64,000 bases of DNA from Apostichopus japonicus (GCF_037975245.1 NC_092571.1:5292001-5356000); one strand, 5' to 3'. Positions 12,848 through 27,155 are shown, counted from the first letter of the stretch. Translations and numbers: made by a program. The notes: generated by a model from the letters alone, not told the origin.

Positions 12848-14197
12848 CAATCGAATGTTCGGTACCGATCAATCGAATGTTCGGTACCGATCAATCGAAT
12901 GATCGGTACCGATCAATCGAATGTTCGGTACCGATCAATCGAATGTGCGGTACCGATCAATCGAATGTGCGGTACCGAACAATCGAATGTGCGGTACCGA
13001 ACAATCGAATGTTCGGTACCGAACAATCGAATGTTCGGTACCGATCAATCGAATGAGCGGTACCGATCAATCGAATGTTCGTTACCGATCAATCGAATGT
13101 GCGGTACCGATCAATCGAATGTTCGGTACCGATCAATCGAATGTGCGGTACCGATCAATCGAATGTGCGTTACCGATCAATCGAATGTTCGGTACCGATC
13201 AATCGAATGTGCGGTATTGATCAATCGAATGTTCGGTACCGATCAATCGAATGTGCGGTACCGATTAATCGAATGTGCGGTACCGATCAATCGAATGTGC
13301 GGTACCGATCAATCGAATGTTCGATACCGATCAATCGAATGTGCGGTACCGATCAATCGAATGTGCGGTACCGATCAATCGAATGTTCGGTACCGATCAA
13401 CTAATGTGCGATACCGAACAATCGAATGTTCGGTACCGTACCGATGAATCGAATATGCGGTACCGATGAATCGAATGTGCGGTACCGAACAATCGAATGT
13501 GCGGTACCGATCAATCGAATGTGCGGTATTATTCAATCGAATGTTCGGTACCGATCAATCGAATGTGCGGTACCGATCAATCGAATGTTCGTTACCGATC
13601 AATCGAATGTGCGGTACCGATCAATCGAATGTGCGTTACCGATCAATCGAATGTTCGGTACCTTTCAATCGAATGTTCGGTACCGATCAATCGAATGTGC
13701 GTTACCGATCAATCGAATGTTCGGTACCGATCAATCGAATGTGCGGTATTGATCAATCGAATGTTCGGTACCGATCAATCGAATGTGCGGTACCGATTAA
13801 TCGAATGTGCGGTACCGATCAATCGAATGTGCGGTACCGATCAATCGAATGTTCGATACCGATCAATCGAATGTGCGGTACCGATCAATCGAATGTGCGG
13901 TACCGATCAATCGAATGTTCGGTACCGATCAACTAATGTGCGATACCGAACAATCGAATGTTCGGTACCGTACCGATGAATCGAATATGCGGTACCGATG
14001 AATCGAATGTGCGGTACCGATCAATCGAATGTGCGGTACCGATCAATCGACTGTGCGGTACCGATCAATCGAATGTGCGGTATTGATCAATCGAATGTTC
14101 GGTACCGATCAATCGAATGTGCGGTACCGATCAATCGAATGTGCGGTACCGATCAATCGAATGTGCGGTATTGATCAATCGAATGTTCGGTACCGAT
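12848..14197. repeat. 1350-bp tandem HOR (left), copy 1
   Basis: 61 monomers including two cassettes (13399, 13931), a TATTATTC monomer (13527) and a CCTTTC monomer. The length is 61 x 22 plus 8, the +8 coming from the two cassettes. Against the next copy I noticed one substitution (GAATGAGCGG near 13051, GAATGTGCGG there), so the duplication is recent. Confidence 0.9.
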
Positions 14198-15547
14198 CAA
14201 TCGAATGTTCGGTACCGATCAATCGAATGTTCGGTACCGATCAATCGAATGATCGGTACCGATCAATCGAATGTTCGGTACCGATCAATCGAATGTGCGG
14301 TACCGATCAATCGAATGTGCGGTACCGAACAATCGAATGTGCGGTACCGAACAATCGAATGTTCGGTACCGAACAATCGAATGTTCGGTACCGATCAATC
14401 GAATGTGCGGTACCGATCAATCGAATGTTCGTTACCGATCAATCGAATGTGCGGTACCGATCAATCGAATGTTCGGTACCGATCAATCGAATGTGCGGTA
14501 CCGATCAATCGAATGTGCGTTACCGATCAATCGAATGTTCGGTACCGATCAATCGAATGTGCGGTATTGATCAATCGAATGTTCGGTACCGATCAATCGA
14601 ATGTGCGGTACCGATTAATCGAATGTGCGGTACCGATCAATCGAATGTGCGGTACCGATCAATCGAATGTTCGATACCGATCAATCGAATGTGCGGTACC
14701 GATCAATCGAATGTGCGGTACCGATCAATCGAATGTTCGGTACCGATCAACTAATGTGCGATACCGAACAATCGAATGTTCGGTACCGTACCGATGAATC
14801 GAATATGCGGTACCGATGAATCGAATGTGCGGTACCGAACAATCGAATGTGCGGTACCGATCAATCGAATGTGCGGTATTATTCAATCGAATGTTCGGTA
14901 CCGATCAATCGAATGTGCGGTACCGATCAATCGAATGTTCGTTACCGATCAATCGAATGTGCGGTACCGATCAATCGAATGTGCGTTACCGATCAATCGA
15001 ATGTTCGGTACCTTTCAATCGAATGTTCGGTACCGATCAATCGAATGTGCGTTACCGATCAATCGAATGTTCGGTACCGATCAATCGAATGTGCGGTATT
15101 GATCAATCGAATGTTCGGTACCGATCAATCGAATGTGCGGTACCGATTAATCGAATGTGCGGTACCGATCAATCGAATGTGCGGTACCGATCAATCGAAT
15201 GTTCGATACCGATCAATCGAATGTGCGGTACCGATCAATCGAATGTGCGGTACCGATCAATCGAATGTTCGGTACCGATCAACTAATGTGCGATACCGAA
15301 CAATCGAATGTTCGGTACCGTACCGATGAATCGAATATGCGGTACCGATGAATCGAATGTGCGGTACCGATCAATCGAATGTGCGGTACCGATCAATCGA
15401 CTGTGCGGTACCGATCAATCGAATGTGCGGTATTGATCAATCGAATGTTCGGTACCGATCAATCGAATGTGCGGTACCGATCAATCGAATGTGCGGTACC
15501 GATCAATCGAATGTGCGGTATTGATCAATCGAATGTTCGGTACCGAT
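14198..15547. repeat. 1350-bp tandem HOR (left), copy 2
   Basis: Direct tandem repeat of 12848-14197, with cassettes at 14749 and 15281 and TATTATTC at 14877. Similarity ends at about 15547, where this copy reads TACCGATTAATCG. Confidence 0.9.
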
Positions 15548-15568
15548 TAATCGAATGTGCGGTACCGA

Positions 15569-16122
15569 TCAATCGAATGTTCGTTACCGATCAATTGAAT
15601 GTGCGGTATTGATCAATCGAATGTTCGTTACCGATCAATCGAATGTGCGGTATTGATCAATCGAATGTGCGGTACCGATCAATCGAATGTTCGGTACCGA
15701 TCAATCGATTGTGCGGTACCGATCAATCGAATGTTCGGTACCGATCAATCGAATATGCGGTACCGATCAATCGAATTTTCGGTACCGATCAATCGAATGT
15801 TCGGTACCAATCAATCGAATGTTCGGTACCGATCAATCGAATGTTCGGTACCGATCAATCGAATGTGCGGTACCGATCAATCGATTGTGCGGTACCGATC
15901 AACTAATGTGCGATACTGAACAATCGAATGTTCGGTACCGTACCGATGAATCGAATATGCGGTACCGATGAATCGAATGTGCGGTACCGATCAATCGAAT
16001 GTGCGGTACCGATCAATCGAATGTTCGTTACCGATCAATCGAATATGCGGTACCGATCAATCGAATGTTCGTTACCGATCAATCAAATGTGCGGTATTGA
16101 TCAATCGAATGTTCAGTACCGA
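15569..16122. repeat. HOR, spacing 6448 bp, copy 2
   Basis: Counterpart of 9121-9674, including the GATACTGAAC cassette (15901) and the GTACCAATC monomer. It diverges just after GTTCAGTACC, where copy 1 has CGATTG with GTGCCG. Confidence 0.8.
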
Positions 16123-16127
16123 TCAAT

Positions 16128-17058
16128 CGAATGTGCGGTACCGATCAATCGATTGTGCGGTACCGATCAATCGAATGTTCGGTACCGATCAATCGAATGT
16201 TCGGTACCGATCAATCGAATGATCGGTACCGATCAATCGAATGTGCGGTACCGATCAATCGAATGTGCGATACCGATCAATCGAATGTGCGGTACCGATC
16301 AATCGAATGTTCGGTACCGATCAATCGAATGTGCGGTACCGATCAATCGAATGTTCGATACCGATCAATCGAATGTTCGGTACCGAACAATCGAATGTGC
16401 GGTACCGAACAATCGAATGTGCGGTACCGATCAATCGAATGTGCGGTACCGATCAATCGAATGTGCGGTACCGATGAATCGAATGTGCGGTACCGATCAA
16501 TCGAATGTGCGGTACCGATCAATCGAATGTGTTGTACCGATCAATCGAATGTGCGGTACCGATCAATCGAATGTGCGGTATTGATCAATCGAATGTTCGG
16601 TACCGATCAATCGAATGTGCGGTACCGATCAATCGAATGTTCGTTACCGATCAATCGAATGTGCGGTACCGATCAATCGAATGTTCGTTACCGATCAATC
16701 GAATGTGCGGTACCGATCAATCGAATGATCGGTACCGATCAATCGAATGTGCGGTACCGATCAATCGAATGTGCGTTACCGATCAATCGAATGTTCGGTA
16801 CCGATCAATCGAATGTGCGGTACCGATCAATCGAATGTGCGTTACCGATCAATCGAATGATCGGTACCGATCAATCGAATGTGCGGTACCGATCAATCGA
16901 ATGTGCGGTACCGAACAATCGAATGTGTGGTACCGATCAATCGAATGTTCGATACCGATCAATCGAATGTGCGGTACCGAACAATCGAATGTGCGGTACC
17001 GAACAATCGAATGTGCGGTACCGAACAATCGAATATGCGGTACCGATCAATCGAATGT
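16128..17058. repeat. HOR, spacing 6228 bp, copy 2
   Basis: Matches 9900-10830. GTGTTGTACC lies at about 16530. Its right part is duplicated again in tandem 866 bp downstream. Confidence 0.8.
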
Positions 17059-17250
17059 GCGGTACCGATCAATCGAATGTGCGGTACCGATCAACTAATG
17101 TGCGATACCGAACAATCGAATGTTCGGTACCGTACCGATGAATCGAATGTGCGGTACCGATGAATCGAATGTGCGGTACCGATCAATCGAATGTGCGGTA
17201 CCGATCAACTAATGTGCGATACCGAACAATCGAATGTTCGGTACCGTACC
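16500..17250. repeat. 866-bp tandem HOR, copy 1
   Basis: GTGTTGTACC at about 16530 and the cassettes at 17093 and 17207 all recur 866 bp later (39 monomers plus two cassette shifts). The cassette at 17207 ends CGTACCTATGATTCG, a double change not seen elsewhere. Confidence 0.85.
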
Positions 17251-17365
17251 TATGATTCGAATGTGCGGTACCGATCAATCGAATGTGCGGTACCGATCAA
17301 TCGAATGTTCGGTACCGATCAATCGAATGTGCGGTACCGATCAATCGAATGTGCGGTATTGATCA

Positions 17366-18116
17366 ATCGAATATGCGGTACCGATCAATCGAATGTGTTG
17401 TACCGATCAATCGAATGTGCGGTACCGATCAATCGAATGTGCGGTATTGATCAATCGAATGTTCGGTACCGATCAATCGAATGTGCGGTACCGATCAATC
17501 GAATGTTCGTTACCGATCAATCGAATGTGCGGTACCGATCAATCGAATGTTCGTTACCGATCAATCGAATGTGCGGTACCGATCAATCGAATGATCGGTA
17601 CCGATCAATCGAATGTGCGGTACCGATCAATCGAATGTGCGTTACCGATCAATCGAATGTTCGGTACCGATCAATCGAATGTGCGGTACCGATCAATCGA
17701 ATGTGCCTTACCGATCAATCGAATGTTCGGTACCGATCAATCGAATGTGCGGTACCGATCAATCGAATGTGCGGTACCGAACAATCGAATGTGTGGTACC
17801 GATCAATCGAATGTTCGATACCGATCAATCGAATGTGCGGTACCGAACAATCGAATGTGCGGTACCGAACAATCGAATGTGCGGTACCGAACAATCGAAT
17901 ATGCGGTACCGATCAATCGAATGTGCGGTACCGATCAATCGAATGTGCGGTACCGATCAACTAATGTGCGATACCGAACAATCGAATGTTCGGTACCGTA
18001 CCGATGAATCGAATGTGCGGTACCGATGAATCGAATGTGCGGTACCGATCAATCGAATGTGCGGTACCGATCAACTAATGTGCGATACCGAACAATCGAA
18101 TGTTCGGTACCGTACC
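17366..18116. repeat. 866-bp tandem HOR, copy 2
   Basis: Second copy, with GTGTTG at about 17396 and cassettes at 17959 and 18073. A GTGCCTTACC variant near 17705 is private to this copy (copy 1 has GTGCGTTACC). Confidence 0.85.
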
Positions 18117-18526
18117 GATCAATCGAATGTGCGGTACCGATCAATCGAATGTGCGGTACCGATCAATCGAATGTTCGGTACCGATCAATCGAATGTGCGG
18201 TACCGATCAATCGAATGTGCGGTACCGATCAATCGAATGTTCGATACCGATCAATCGAATGTGCGGTACCGATCAATCGAGTGTGCGGTACCGATCAATC
18301 GAATGTGCGGTACCGATCAACTAATGTGCGATACCGAACAATCGAATGTTCGGTACCGTACCGATGAGTCGAATGTGCGGTACCGATCAATCGAATGTGC
18401 GGTACCGATCAATCGAATGTGCGGTACCGATCAATCGAATGTGCGGTATTGATCAATCGAATGTTCAGTACCGATCAATCGAATGTGCGGTACCGATCAA
18501 TCGAATGTTCGTTACCGATCAATTGA

Positions 18527-19060
18527 ATGTGCGGTATTGATCAATCGAATGTTCGTTACCGATCAATCGAATGTGCGGTATTGATCAATCGAATGTTCGG
18601 TACCGATCAATCGAATGTTCGGTACCGATCAATCGATTGTGCGGTACCGATCAATCGAATGTTCGGTACCGATCAATCGAATGTGCGGTACCGACCAATC
18701 GAATGTGCGGTACCGATCAAACGAATGTTCGGTACCGATCAATCGAATGTTCGGTACCAATCAATCGAATGTTCGGTACAGATCAATCGAATGTTCGGTA
18801 CCGATCAATCGAATGTGCGGTACCGATCAATCGAATGTGTGGTACCGATCAACTAATGTGCGATACCGAACAATCGAATGTTCGGTACCGTACCGATGAA
18901 TCGAATGTGCGGTACCGATCAATCGAATGTGCGGTACCGATCAATCGAATGTGCGGTACCGATCAATCGAATGTTCGTTACCGATCAATCAAATGTGCGG
19001 TACCGATCAATCGAATGTTCGTTACCGATCAATCGAATGTGCGGTATTGATCAATCGAAT
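18527..19060. repeat. HOR, spacing 1934 bp, copy 1
   Basis: Contains TATTG monomers, CGATTG, GTACAGATC and a GTGTGG monomer just before the cassette at 18851. It recurs 1934 bp later (87 monomers plus five cassettes). CCGACCAATCG near 18690 and CAAACGAATG near 18719 are private to this copy. Confidence 0.8.
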
Positions 19061-20460
19061 GTTCAGTACCGATCAATCGAATGTTCGGTACCGATCAATC
19101 GAATGTTCGGTACCGATCAATCGAATGTGCGGTACCGATCAATCGAATGTGCGGTACCGAACAATCGAATGTGTCGTACCGATCAATCGAATGTTCGATA
19201 CCGATCAATCGAATGTGCGGTACCGAACAATCGAATGTGCGGTACCGAACAGTCGAATATGCGGTACCGATCAATCGAGTGTGCGGTACCGATCAATCGA
19301 ATGTGCGGTACCGATCAACTAATGTGCGATACCGAACAATCGAATGTTCGGTACCGTACCGATGAATCGAATGTGCGGTACCGATCAATCGAATGTGCGG
19401 TACCGATCAATCGAATGTGCGGTACCGATCAACTAATGTGCGATACCGAACAATCGAATGTTCGGTACCGATCAATCGAATGATCGGCACCGATCAATCG
19501 AATGTTCGGTACCGATCAATCGAATGTTCGGTACCGATCAATCGAATGTGCGGTACCGATCAATCGAATGTGCGTTACCGATCAATCGAATGTTCGGTAC
19601 CGATCAATCGAATGTTCGGTACCGATCAATCGAATGTGCGTTACCGATCAATCGAATGTTCGGTACCGATCAATCGAATGTGCGGTACCGATCAATCGAA
19701 TGTTCGGTACCGATCAATCAAATGTGCGGTACCGATCAATCGAATATTCGTTACCGATCAATCGAATGTGCGGTACCGTACCGATGAATCGAATGGGCGG
19801 TACCGATGAATCGAATGTGCGGTACCGATCAATCGAATGTGCGGTACCGATCAACTAATGTGCGATACCGAACAATCGAATGTTCGGTACCGTACCGATG
19901 AATCGAATGTGCGGTACCGATGAATCGAATGTGCGGTACCGATCAATCGAATGTGCGGTACCGATCAATCGAATGTGCGGTACCGAACAATCGAATGTGC
20001 GGTATTGATCAATCGAATGTTCGGTACCGAACAATCGAATGTGCGGTACCGATTAATCGAATGTGCGGTACCGATCAATCGAATGTGCGGTACCGATCAA
20101 TCGAATGTTCGATACCGATCAATCGAATTTGCGGTACCGAACAATCGAATGTGCGGTACCGAACAATCGAATATGCGGTACCGATCAATCGAGTGTGCGG
20201 TACCGATGAATCGAATGTGCGGTACCGATCAACTAATGTGCGATACCGAACAATCGAATGTTCGGTACCGTACCGATGAATCGAATGTGCGGTACCGATG
20301 AATCGAATGTGCGGTACCGATCAATCGAATGTGCGGTACCGATCAATCGAATGTGCGGTACCGATCAATCGAATGTGCGGTATTGATCAATCGAATGTTC
20401 GGTACCGATCAATCGAATGTGCGGTACCGATCAATCGAATGTTCGTTACCGATCAATGGA

Positions 20461-20994
20461 ATGTGCGGTATTGATCAATCGAATGTTCGTTACCGATCAA
20501 TCGAATGTGCGGTATTGATCAATCGAATGTGCGGTACCGATCAATCGAATGTTCGGTACCGATCAATCGATTGTGCGGTACCGATCAATCGAATGTTCGG
20601 TACCGATCAATCGAATGTGCGGTACCGATCAATCGAATGTGCGGTACCGATCAATCGAATGTTCGGTACCGATCAATCGAATGTTCGGTACCGAACAATC
20701 GAATGTTCGGTACAGATCAATCGAATGTTCGGTACCGATCAATCGAATGTGCGGTACCGATCAATCGAATGTGTGGTACCGATCAACTAATGTGCGATAC
20801 CGAACAATCGAATGTTCGGTACCGTACCGATGAATCGAATGTGCGGTACCGATCAATCGAATGTGCGGTACCGATCAATCGAATGTGCGGTACCGATCAA
20901 TCGAATGTTCGTTACCGATCAATCGAATGTGCGGTACCGATCAATCGAATGTGCGGTACCGATCAATCGAATGTGCGGTATTGATCAATCGAAT
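20461..20994. repeat. HOR, spacing 1934 bp, copy 2
   Basis: Counterpart of 18527-19060, with its cassette at 20785. It has GAAC near 20690 where copy 1 has a GTACCAATC monomer. Confidence 0.8.
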
Positions 20995-21849
20995 GTTCAG
21001 TACCGATCAATCGAATGTTCGGTACCGATCAATCGAATGTTCGGTACCGATCAATCGAATGTGCGGTACCGATCAATCGAATGTGCGGTACCGAACAATC
21101 GAATGTGCGGTACCGAACAATCGAATATGCGGTACCGATCAATCGAGTGTGCGGTACCGATGAATCGAATGTGCGGTACCGATCAACTAATGTGCGATAC
21201 CGAACAATCGAATGTTCGGTACCGTACCGATGAATCGAATGTGCGGTACCGATGAATCGAATGTGCGGTACCGATGAATCGAATGTGCGGTACCGATCAA
21301 CTAATGTGCGATACCGAACAATCGAATGTTCGGTACCGTACCGATGAATCGAATGTGCGGTACCGATCAATCGAATGTGCGGTACCGATCAATCGAATGT
21401 TCGGTACCGATCAATCGAATGTGCGGTACCGATCAATCGAATGTGCGGTATTGATCAATCGAATGTTCGGTACCGATCAATCGAATGTGCGGTACCGATT
21501 AATCGAATGTGCGGTACCGATCAATCGAATGTGCGGTACCGATCAATCGAATGTTCGATACCGATCAATCGAATGTGCGGTACCGAACAATCGAATGTGC
21601 GGTACCGAACAATCGAATATGCGGTACCGATCAATCGAGTGTGCGGTACCGATCAATCGAATGTGCGGTACCGATCAACTAATGTGCGTTACCGAACAAT
21701 CGAATGTTCGGTACCGTACCGATGAATCGAATGTGCGGTACCGATGAATCGAATGTGCGGTACCGATGTATCGAATGTGCGGTACCGATCAATCGAATGT
21801 GCGGTACCGATCAATCGAATGTGCGGTATTGATCAATCGAATGTGCGGT

Positions 21850-22215
21850 ACCGATCAATCGAATGTGCGGTACCGATCAATCGAATGTGCGGTACCGATC
21901 AATCGAATGTTCGGTACCGATGAATCGATTGTGCGGTACCGATCAATCGAATGTTCGGTACCGATCAATCGAATGTGCGGTACCGATCAATCGAATGTGC
22001 GGTACCGATCAATCGAATGTTCGGTACCGATCAATCGAATGTTCGGTACCAATCAATCGAATGTTCGGTACAGATCAATCGAATGTTCGGTACCGATCAA
22101 TCGAATGTGCGGTACCGATCAATCGAATGTGTGGTACCGATCAACTAATGTGCGATACCGAACAATCGAATGTTCGGTACCGTACCGATGAATCGAATGT
22201 GCGGTACCGATGAAT
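21850..22215. repeat. Third copy of the GTGTGG-cassette block
   Basis: Offset 1358 bp from 20492-20857, with its cassette at 22143 and the same GTACAGATC and GTGTGG order. The spacing is 61 monomers plus four cassettes. It differs by GATGAATCGATTG near 21920. Confidence 0.75.
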
Positions 22216-23189
22216 CGAATGTGCGGTACCGATCAATCGAATGTTCGTTACCGATCAATCCAATGTGCGGTACCGATCAATCGAATGTTCGTTACCGATC
22301 AATCGAATGTGCGGTATTGATCAATCGAATGTTCAGTACCGATCAATCGAATGTTCGGTACCGATCAATCGAATGTTCGGTACCGATCAATCGAATGTGC
22401 GGTACCGATCAATCGAATGTGCGGTACCGAACAATCGAATGTGTGGTACCGATCAATCGAATGTTCGATACCGATCAATCGAATGTGCGGTACCGAACAA
22501 TCGAATGTGCGGTACCGAACAATCGAATATGCGGTACCGATCAATCGAGTGTGCGGTACCGATCAATCGAATGTGCGGTACCGATCAACTAATGTGCGAT
22601 ACCGAACAATCGAATGTTCGGTACCGTACCGATGAATCGAATGTGCGGTACCGATGAATCGAATGTGCGGTACCGATGAATCGAATGTGCGGTACCGATC
22701 AACTAATGTGCGATACCGAACAATCGAATGTTCGGTACCGTACCGATGAATCGAATGTGCGGTACCGATCAATCGAATGTGCGGTACCGATCAATCGAAT
22801 GTTCGGTACCGATCAATCGAATGTGCGGTACCGATCAATCGAATGTGCGTTACCGATCAATCGAATGTTCGGTACCGATCAATCGAATGTGCGGTACCGA
22901 TTAATCGAATGTGCGGTACCGATCAATCGAATGTGCGGTACCGATCAATCGAATGTGCGGTACCGATCAACTAATGTGCGATACCGAACAATCGAATGTT
23001 CGGTACCGTACCGATGAATCGAATGTGCGGTACCGATCAATCGAATGTGCGGTACCGATCAATCGAATGTGCGGTACCGATCAATCGAATGTGCGGTACC
23101 GATCAATCGAATGTGCGGTATTGATCAATCGAATGTGCGGTACCGATCAATCGAATGGGCGGTACCGATCAATCAAATGTTCGTTACCG

Positions 23190-24830
23190 ATCAATTGAAT
23201 GTGCGGTATTGATCAATCGAATGTTCGTTACCGATCAATCCAATGTGCGGTATTGATCAATCGAATGTGCGGTACCGATCAATCGAATGTTCGGTACCGA
23301 TCAATCGATTGTGCGGTACCGATCAATCGAATGTTCGGTACCGATCAATCGAATGAGCGGTACCGATCAATCGAATGTTCGGTACCGATCAATCGAATGT
23401 TCGGTACCGATCAATCGAATGTGCGGTACCGATCAATCGAATGTGCGGTACCGATCAATCGAATGTTCGGTACCGATCAATCGAATGTTCGGTACCGATC
23501 AATCGAATGTGCGTTACCGATCAATCGAATGTTCGGTACCGATCAATCGAATGTGCGGTACCGATCAATCGAATGTTCGGTACCGATCAATCGAATGTGC
23601 GGTACCGAACAATCGAATGTGCGGTACCGAACAATCGAATGTGCGGTACCGAACAATCGAATGTGCGGTACCGATCAATCGAATGTGCGGTATTGATCAA
23701 TCGAATGTTCGGTACCGATCAATCGAATGTGCGGTACCGATCAATCGAATGTGCGGTACCGATCAATCGAATGTTCGGTACCGATCAATCGAATGTTCGG
23801 TACCGATCAATCGATTGTGCGGTACCGATCAATCGAATGTTCGGTACCGATCAATCGAATGTGCGGTACCGATCAATCGAATGATCGGTACCGATCAATC
23901 GAATGTGCGGTACCGATCAATCGAATGTGCGTTACCGATCAATCGAATGTTCGGTACCGATCAATCGAATGTTCGGTACCGATTAATCGAATGTGCGATA
24001 CCGATCAATCGAATGTGCGGTACCGATCAATCGAATGTTCGATACCGATCAATCGAATGTGCGGTACCGAACAATCGAATGTGCGGTACCGCACAATCGA
24101 ATGTGCGGTACCGATCAATCGAATGTGCGGTACCGATGAATCGAATGTGCCGTACCGATCAATCGAATGTGCGGTACCGATGAATCGAATGTGCGGTACC
24201 GATCAATCGAATGTGCGATATTGATCAATCGAATGTTCGGTACCGATCAATCGAATGTTCGTTACCGATCAATCGAATGTGCGGTATTGATCAATCGAAT
24301 GTGCGGTACCGATCAATCGAATGTTCGGTACCGATCAATCGATTGTGCGGTACCGATCAATCGAATGTTCGGTACCGATCAATCGAATGTGCGGTACCGA
24401 TCAATCGAATGTGCGGTATCGATCAATCGAATGTTCGGTACCGATCAATCGAATGTTCGGTACCGATCAATCGAATGTTCGGTACCGATCAATCGAATGT
24501 TCGGTACCGATCAATCGAATGTGCGGTACCGATCAATCGAATGTGCGGTACCGATCAACTAATGTGCGATACCGAACGATCGAATGTTCGGTACCGTACC
24601 GATGAATCGAATGTGCGGTACCGATGAATCGAATGTGCGGTACCGATCAATCGAATGTGCGGTACCGATCAACTAATGTGCGATACCGAACAATCGAATG
24701 TTCGTTACCGTACCGATCAATCGAATGTGCGGTACCGATGAATCGAATGTGCCGTACCGATCAATCAAATATGCGGTATTGATCAATCGAATGTTCGGTA
24801 CCGATCAATCGAAAGTTCGTTACCGATCAA
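23190..24830. repeat. Mosaic HOR module X, copy 1
   Basis: Begins with CAATTGAATG, TATTG and CAATCCAATG variants, includes GAATGAGCGG and a run of CCGAAC monomers, and ends with cassettes at 24557 and 24671. It recurs at 29254-31004 with offsets stepping from 6064 to 6108, 6130 and 6174 bp, each step a whole number of 22-bp units. CCGCACAATCG near 24090 and GAACGATCG near 24583 are private to this copy. Confidence 0.8.
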
Positions 24831-26020
24831 TCGAATGTGCGGTATTGATCAATCGAATGTGCGGTACCGATCAATCGAATGTTCGGTACCGATCAATCGA
24901 TTGTGCGGTACCGATCAATCGAATGTTCGGTACCGATCAATCGAATGTGCTGTACCGATCAATCGAATGTGCGGTACAGATCAATCGAATGTTCGGTACC
25001 GATCAATCGAATGTGCGGTACCGATCAATCGAATGTGCGGTACCGATCAATCGAATGTGCGGTACCGATCAACTAATGTGCGATACCGAACAATCGAATG
25101 TTCGGTACCGTACCGATCAATCGAATGTGCGGTACCGATGAATCGAATGTGCGGTACCGATCAATCGAATGTGCGTTACCGTTCAATCGAATGTTCGTTA
25201 CCGATCATTCGAATGTACGGTACCGATCAATCGAATGTTCGTTACCGATCAATCGAATGTGCGGTATTGATCAATCGAATGTTCAGTACCGATCAATCGA
25301 ATGTTCGGAACCGATCAATCGATTGTGCGGTACCGATCAATCGAATGTTCGGTACCGATCAATCGAATGTGCGGTACCGATCAATCGAATGTGCGGTATT
25401 GATCAATCAAATGTGCGGTATTGATCAATCGAATGTTCGGTACCGATCAATCGAATGTTCGGTACCGATCAATCGAATGTTCGGTACCGATCAATCGAAT
25501 GTGCGGTACCGATCAATCGAATGTGCGGTATTGATCAATCGAATGTGCGGTATTGATCAATCGAATGTTCGGTACCGATCAATCGAATGTTCGGTACCGA
25601 TCAATCGAATGTTCGGTACCGATCAATCGAATGATCGGTACCGATCAATCGAATGTTCGGTACCGATCAATCGAATGTTCGGTACCGATCAATCGAATGT
25701 GCGGTACCGATCAATCGAATGTGCGTTACCGATCAATCGAATGTTCGGTACCGATCAATCGAATGTTCGGTACCGATCAATCGAATGTTCGGTACCGATC
25801 AATCGAATGATCGGTACCGATCAATCGAATGTTCGGTACCGATCAATAGAATGTTCGGTACCGATCAATCGAATGTTCGGTACCGATCAATCGAATGTGC
25901 GGTACCGATCAATCATATATGCGGTACACATCAATCGAATGTTCGGTACCGATCAATCGAATGTGCGGTAACGATTAATCGAATGTGCGGTACCGATCAA
26001 TCGAATGTGCGGTAACGATC
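24830..26020. repeat. Mosaic HOR module Y, copy 1
   Basis: Carries GTGCTGTACC, a cassette at 25071, GATCATTCG, GTTCGGAACC, two adjacent TATTG monomers and CATATATG at 25911. It recurs 2326 bp later (105 monomers plus four cassettes) and again 6174 bp later. Confidence 0.85.
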
Positions 26021-26960
26021 AATCGAATGTGCGGTACCGATCAATCGAATGTTCGGTACCGATCAATCGATTGTGCGGTACCGATCAATCGAATGTTCGG
26101 TACCGATCAATCGAATGTTCGTTACCGATCAATCAAATGTGCGGTACCGATCAATCGAATGTTCGTTACCGATCAATCGAATGTGCGGTATTGATCAATC
26201 GAATGTTCAGTACCGATCAATCGAATGTTCGGTACCGATCAATCGAATGTTCGGTACCGATCAATCGAATGTGCGGTACCGATCAATCGAATGTGCGGTA
26301 CCGAACAATCGAATGTGTGGTACCGATCAATCGAATGTTCGATACCGATCAATCGAATGTGCGGTACCGAACAATCGAATGTGCGGTACCGAACAATCGA
26401 ATATGCGGTACCGATCAATCGAGTGTGCGGTACCGATCAATCGAATGTGCGGTACCGATCAACTAATGTGCGATACCGAACAATCGAATGTTCGGTACCG
26501 TACCGATGAATCGAATGTGCGGTACCGATGAATCGAATGTGCGGTACCGATCAATCGAATGTGCGGTACCGATCAACTAATGTGCGATACCGAACAATCG
26601 AATGTTCGGTACCGTACCGATGAATCGAATGTGCGGTACCGATCAATCGAATGTGCGGTACCGATCAATCGAATGTTCGGTACCGATCAATCGAATGTGC
26701 GGTACCGATCAATCGAATGTGCGGTATTGATCAATCGAATGTTCGGTACCGATCAATCGAATGTGCGGTACCGATTAATCGAATGTGCGGTACCGATCAA
26801 TCGAATGTGCGGTACCGATCAATCGAATGTGCGGTACCGATCAATCGAATGTGCGGTACCGATCAATCGAATGTGCGGTACCGATCAACTAATGTGCGAT
26901 ACCGAACAATCGAATGTTCGGTACCGTACCGATGAATCGAATGTGCGGTACCGATGAATC
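26020..26960. repeat. Mosaic HOR module Z, copy 1
   Basis: Contains GTGTGG, CCGAAC, AATATG and CGAGTG variants and three cassettes (26461, 26575, 26887). The stretch also matches 22250-22900 at about 3874 bp. Compared with Z copy 2 it has one extra monomer near 26240 and an extra 114-bp cassette unit near 26515-26629. Confidence 0.75.
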
Positions 26961-27155
26961 GAATGTGCGGTACCGATCAATCGAATGTGCGGTACCGATC
27001 AATCGAATGTGCGGTACCGATCAATCGAATGTGCGGTATTGATCAATCGAATGTTCGGTACCGATCAATCGAATGGGCGGTACCGATCAATCAAATGTTC
27101 GTTACCGATCAATTGAATGTGCGGTATTGATCAATCGAATGTTCGTTACCGATCA

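Larger units (their letters stand above)
3973..14884. repeat. TATTATTC monomer family (11 copies)
   Basis: Monomers in which TACCGATC became TATTATTC, at 3973, 4721, 4743, 5649, 7593, 7615, 8649, 10835, 11869, 13527 and 14877. The pairs 4721/7593 and 4743/7615 are both 2872 bp apart, 4743/10835 is 6092 bp apart, and 13527/14877 is 1350 bp apart, matching HOR spacings found independently. Confined to domain 2. Confidence 0.9.
3400..16000. repeat. Array domain 2: TATTATTC-marked, cassette-poor
   Basis: This stretch is marked by a monomer variant reading GGTATTATTCAATCG in place of GGTACCGATCAATCG. It was found only here, at 3973, 4721, 4743, 5649, 7593, 7615, 8649, 10835, 11869, 13527 and 14877. 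AACTAATG cassettes are sparse (5411, 6273, 7047, 8833, 9453, 12273, 13399, 13931, 14749, 15281, 15901). GGTACCTTTCAATCG variants occur near 6776, 13660 and 15010, with a relative (CCTTTTAATCG) near 12003. HOR spacings within the domain are 1672/1676, 2872, 1350 and about 6.1-6.4 kb. Limits are approximate. Confidence 0.75.

Noticed and set aside
21029-21370. Minus-strand open frame of 113 codons (others near 22563, 33796, 44863, 52774, 54723, 56227)
   Set aside because: The reverse strand normally meets TGA (from TGATCGG) every 66 bp in each frame. It opens only where several CCGAAC or CCGATG variants and cassettes cluster and remove that stop.
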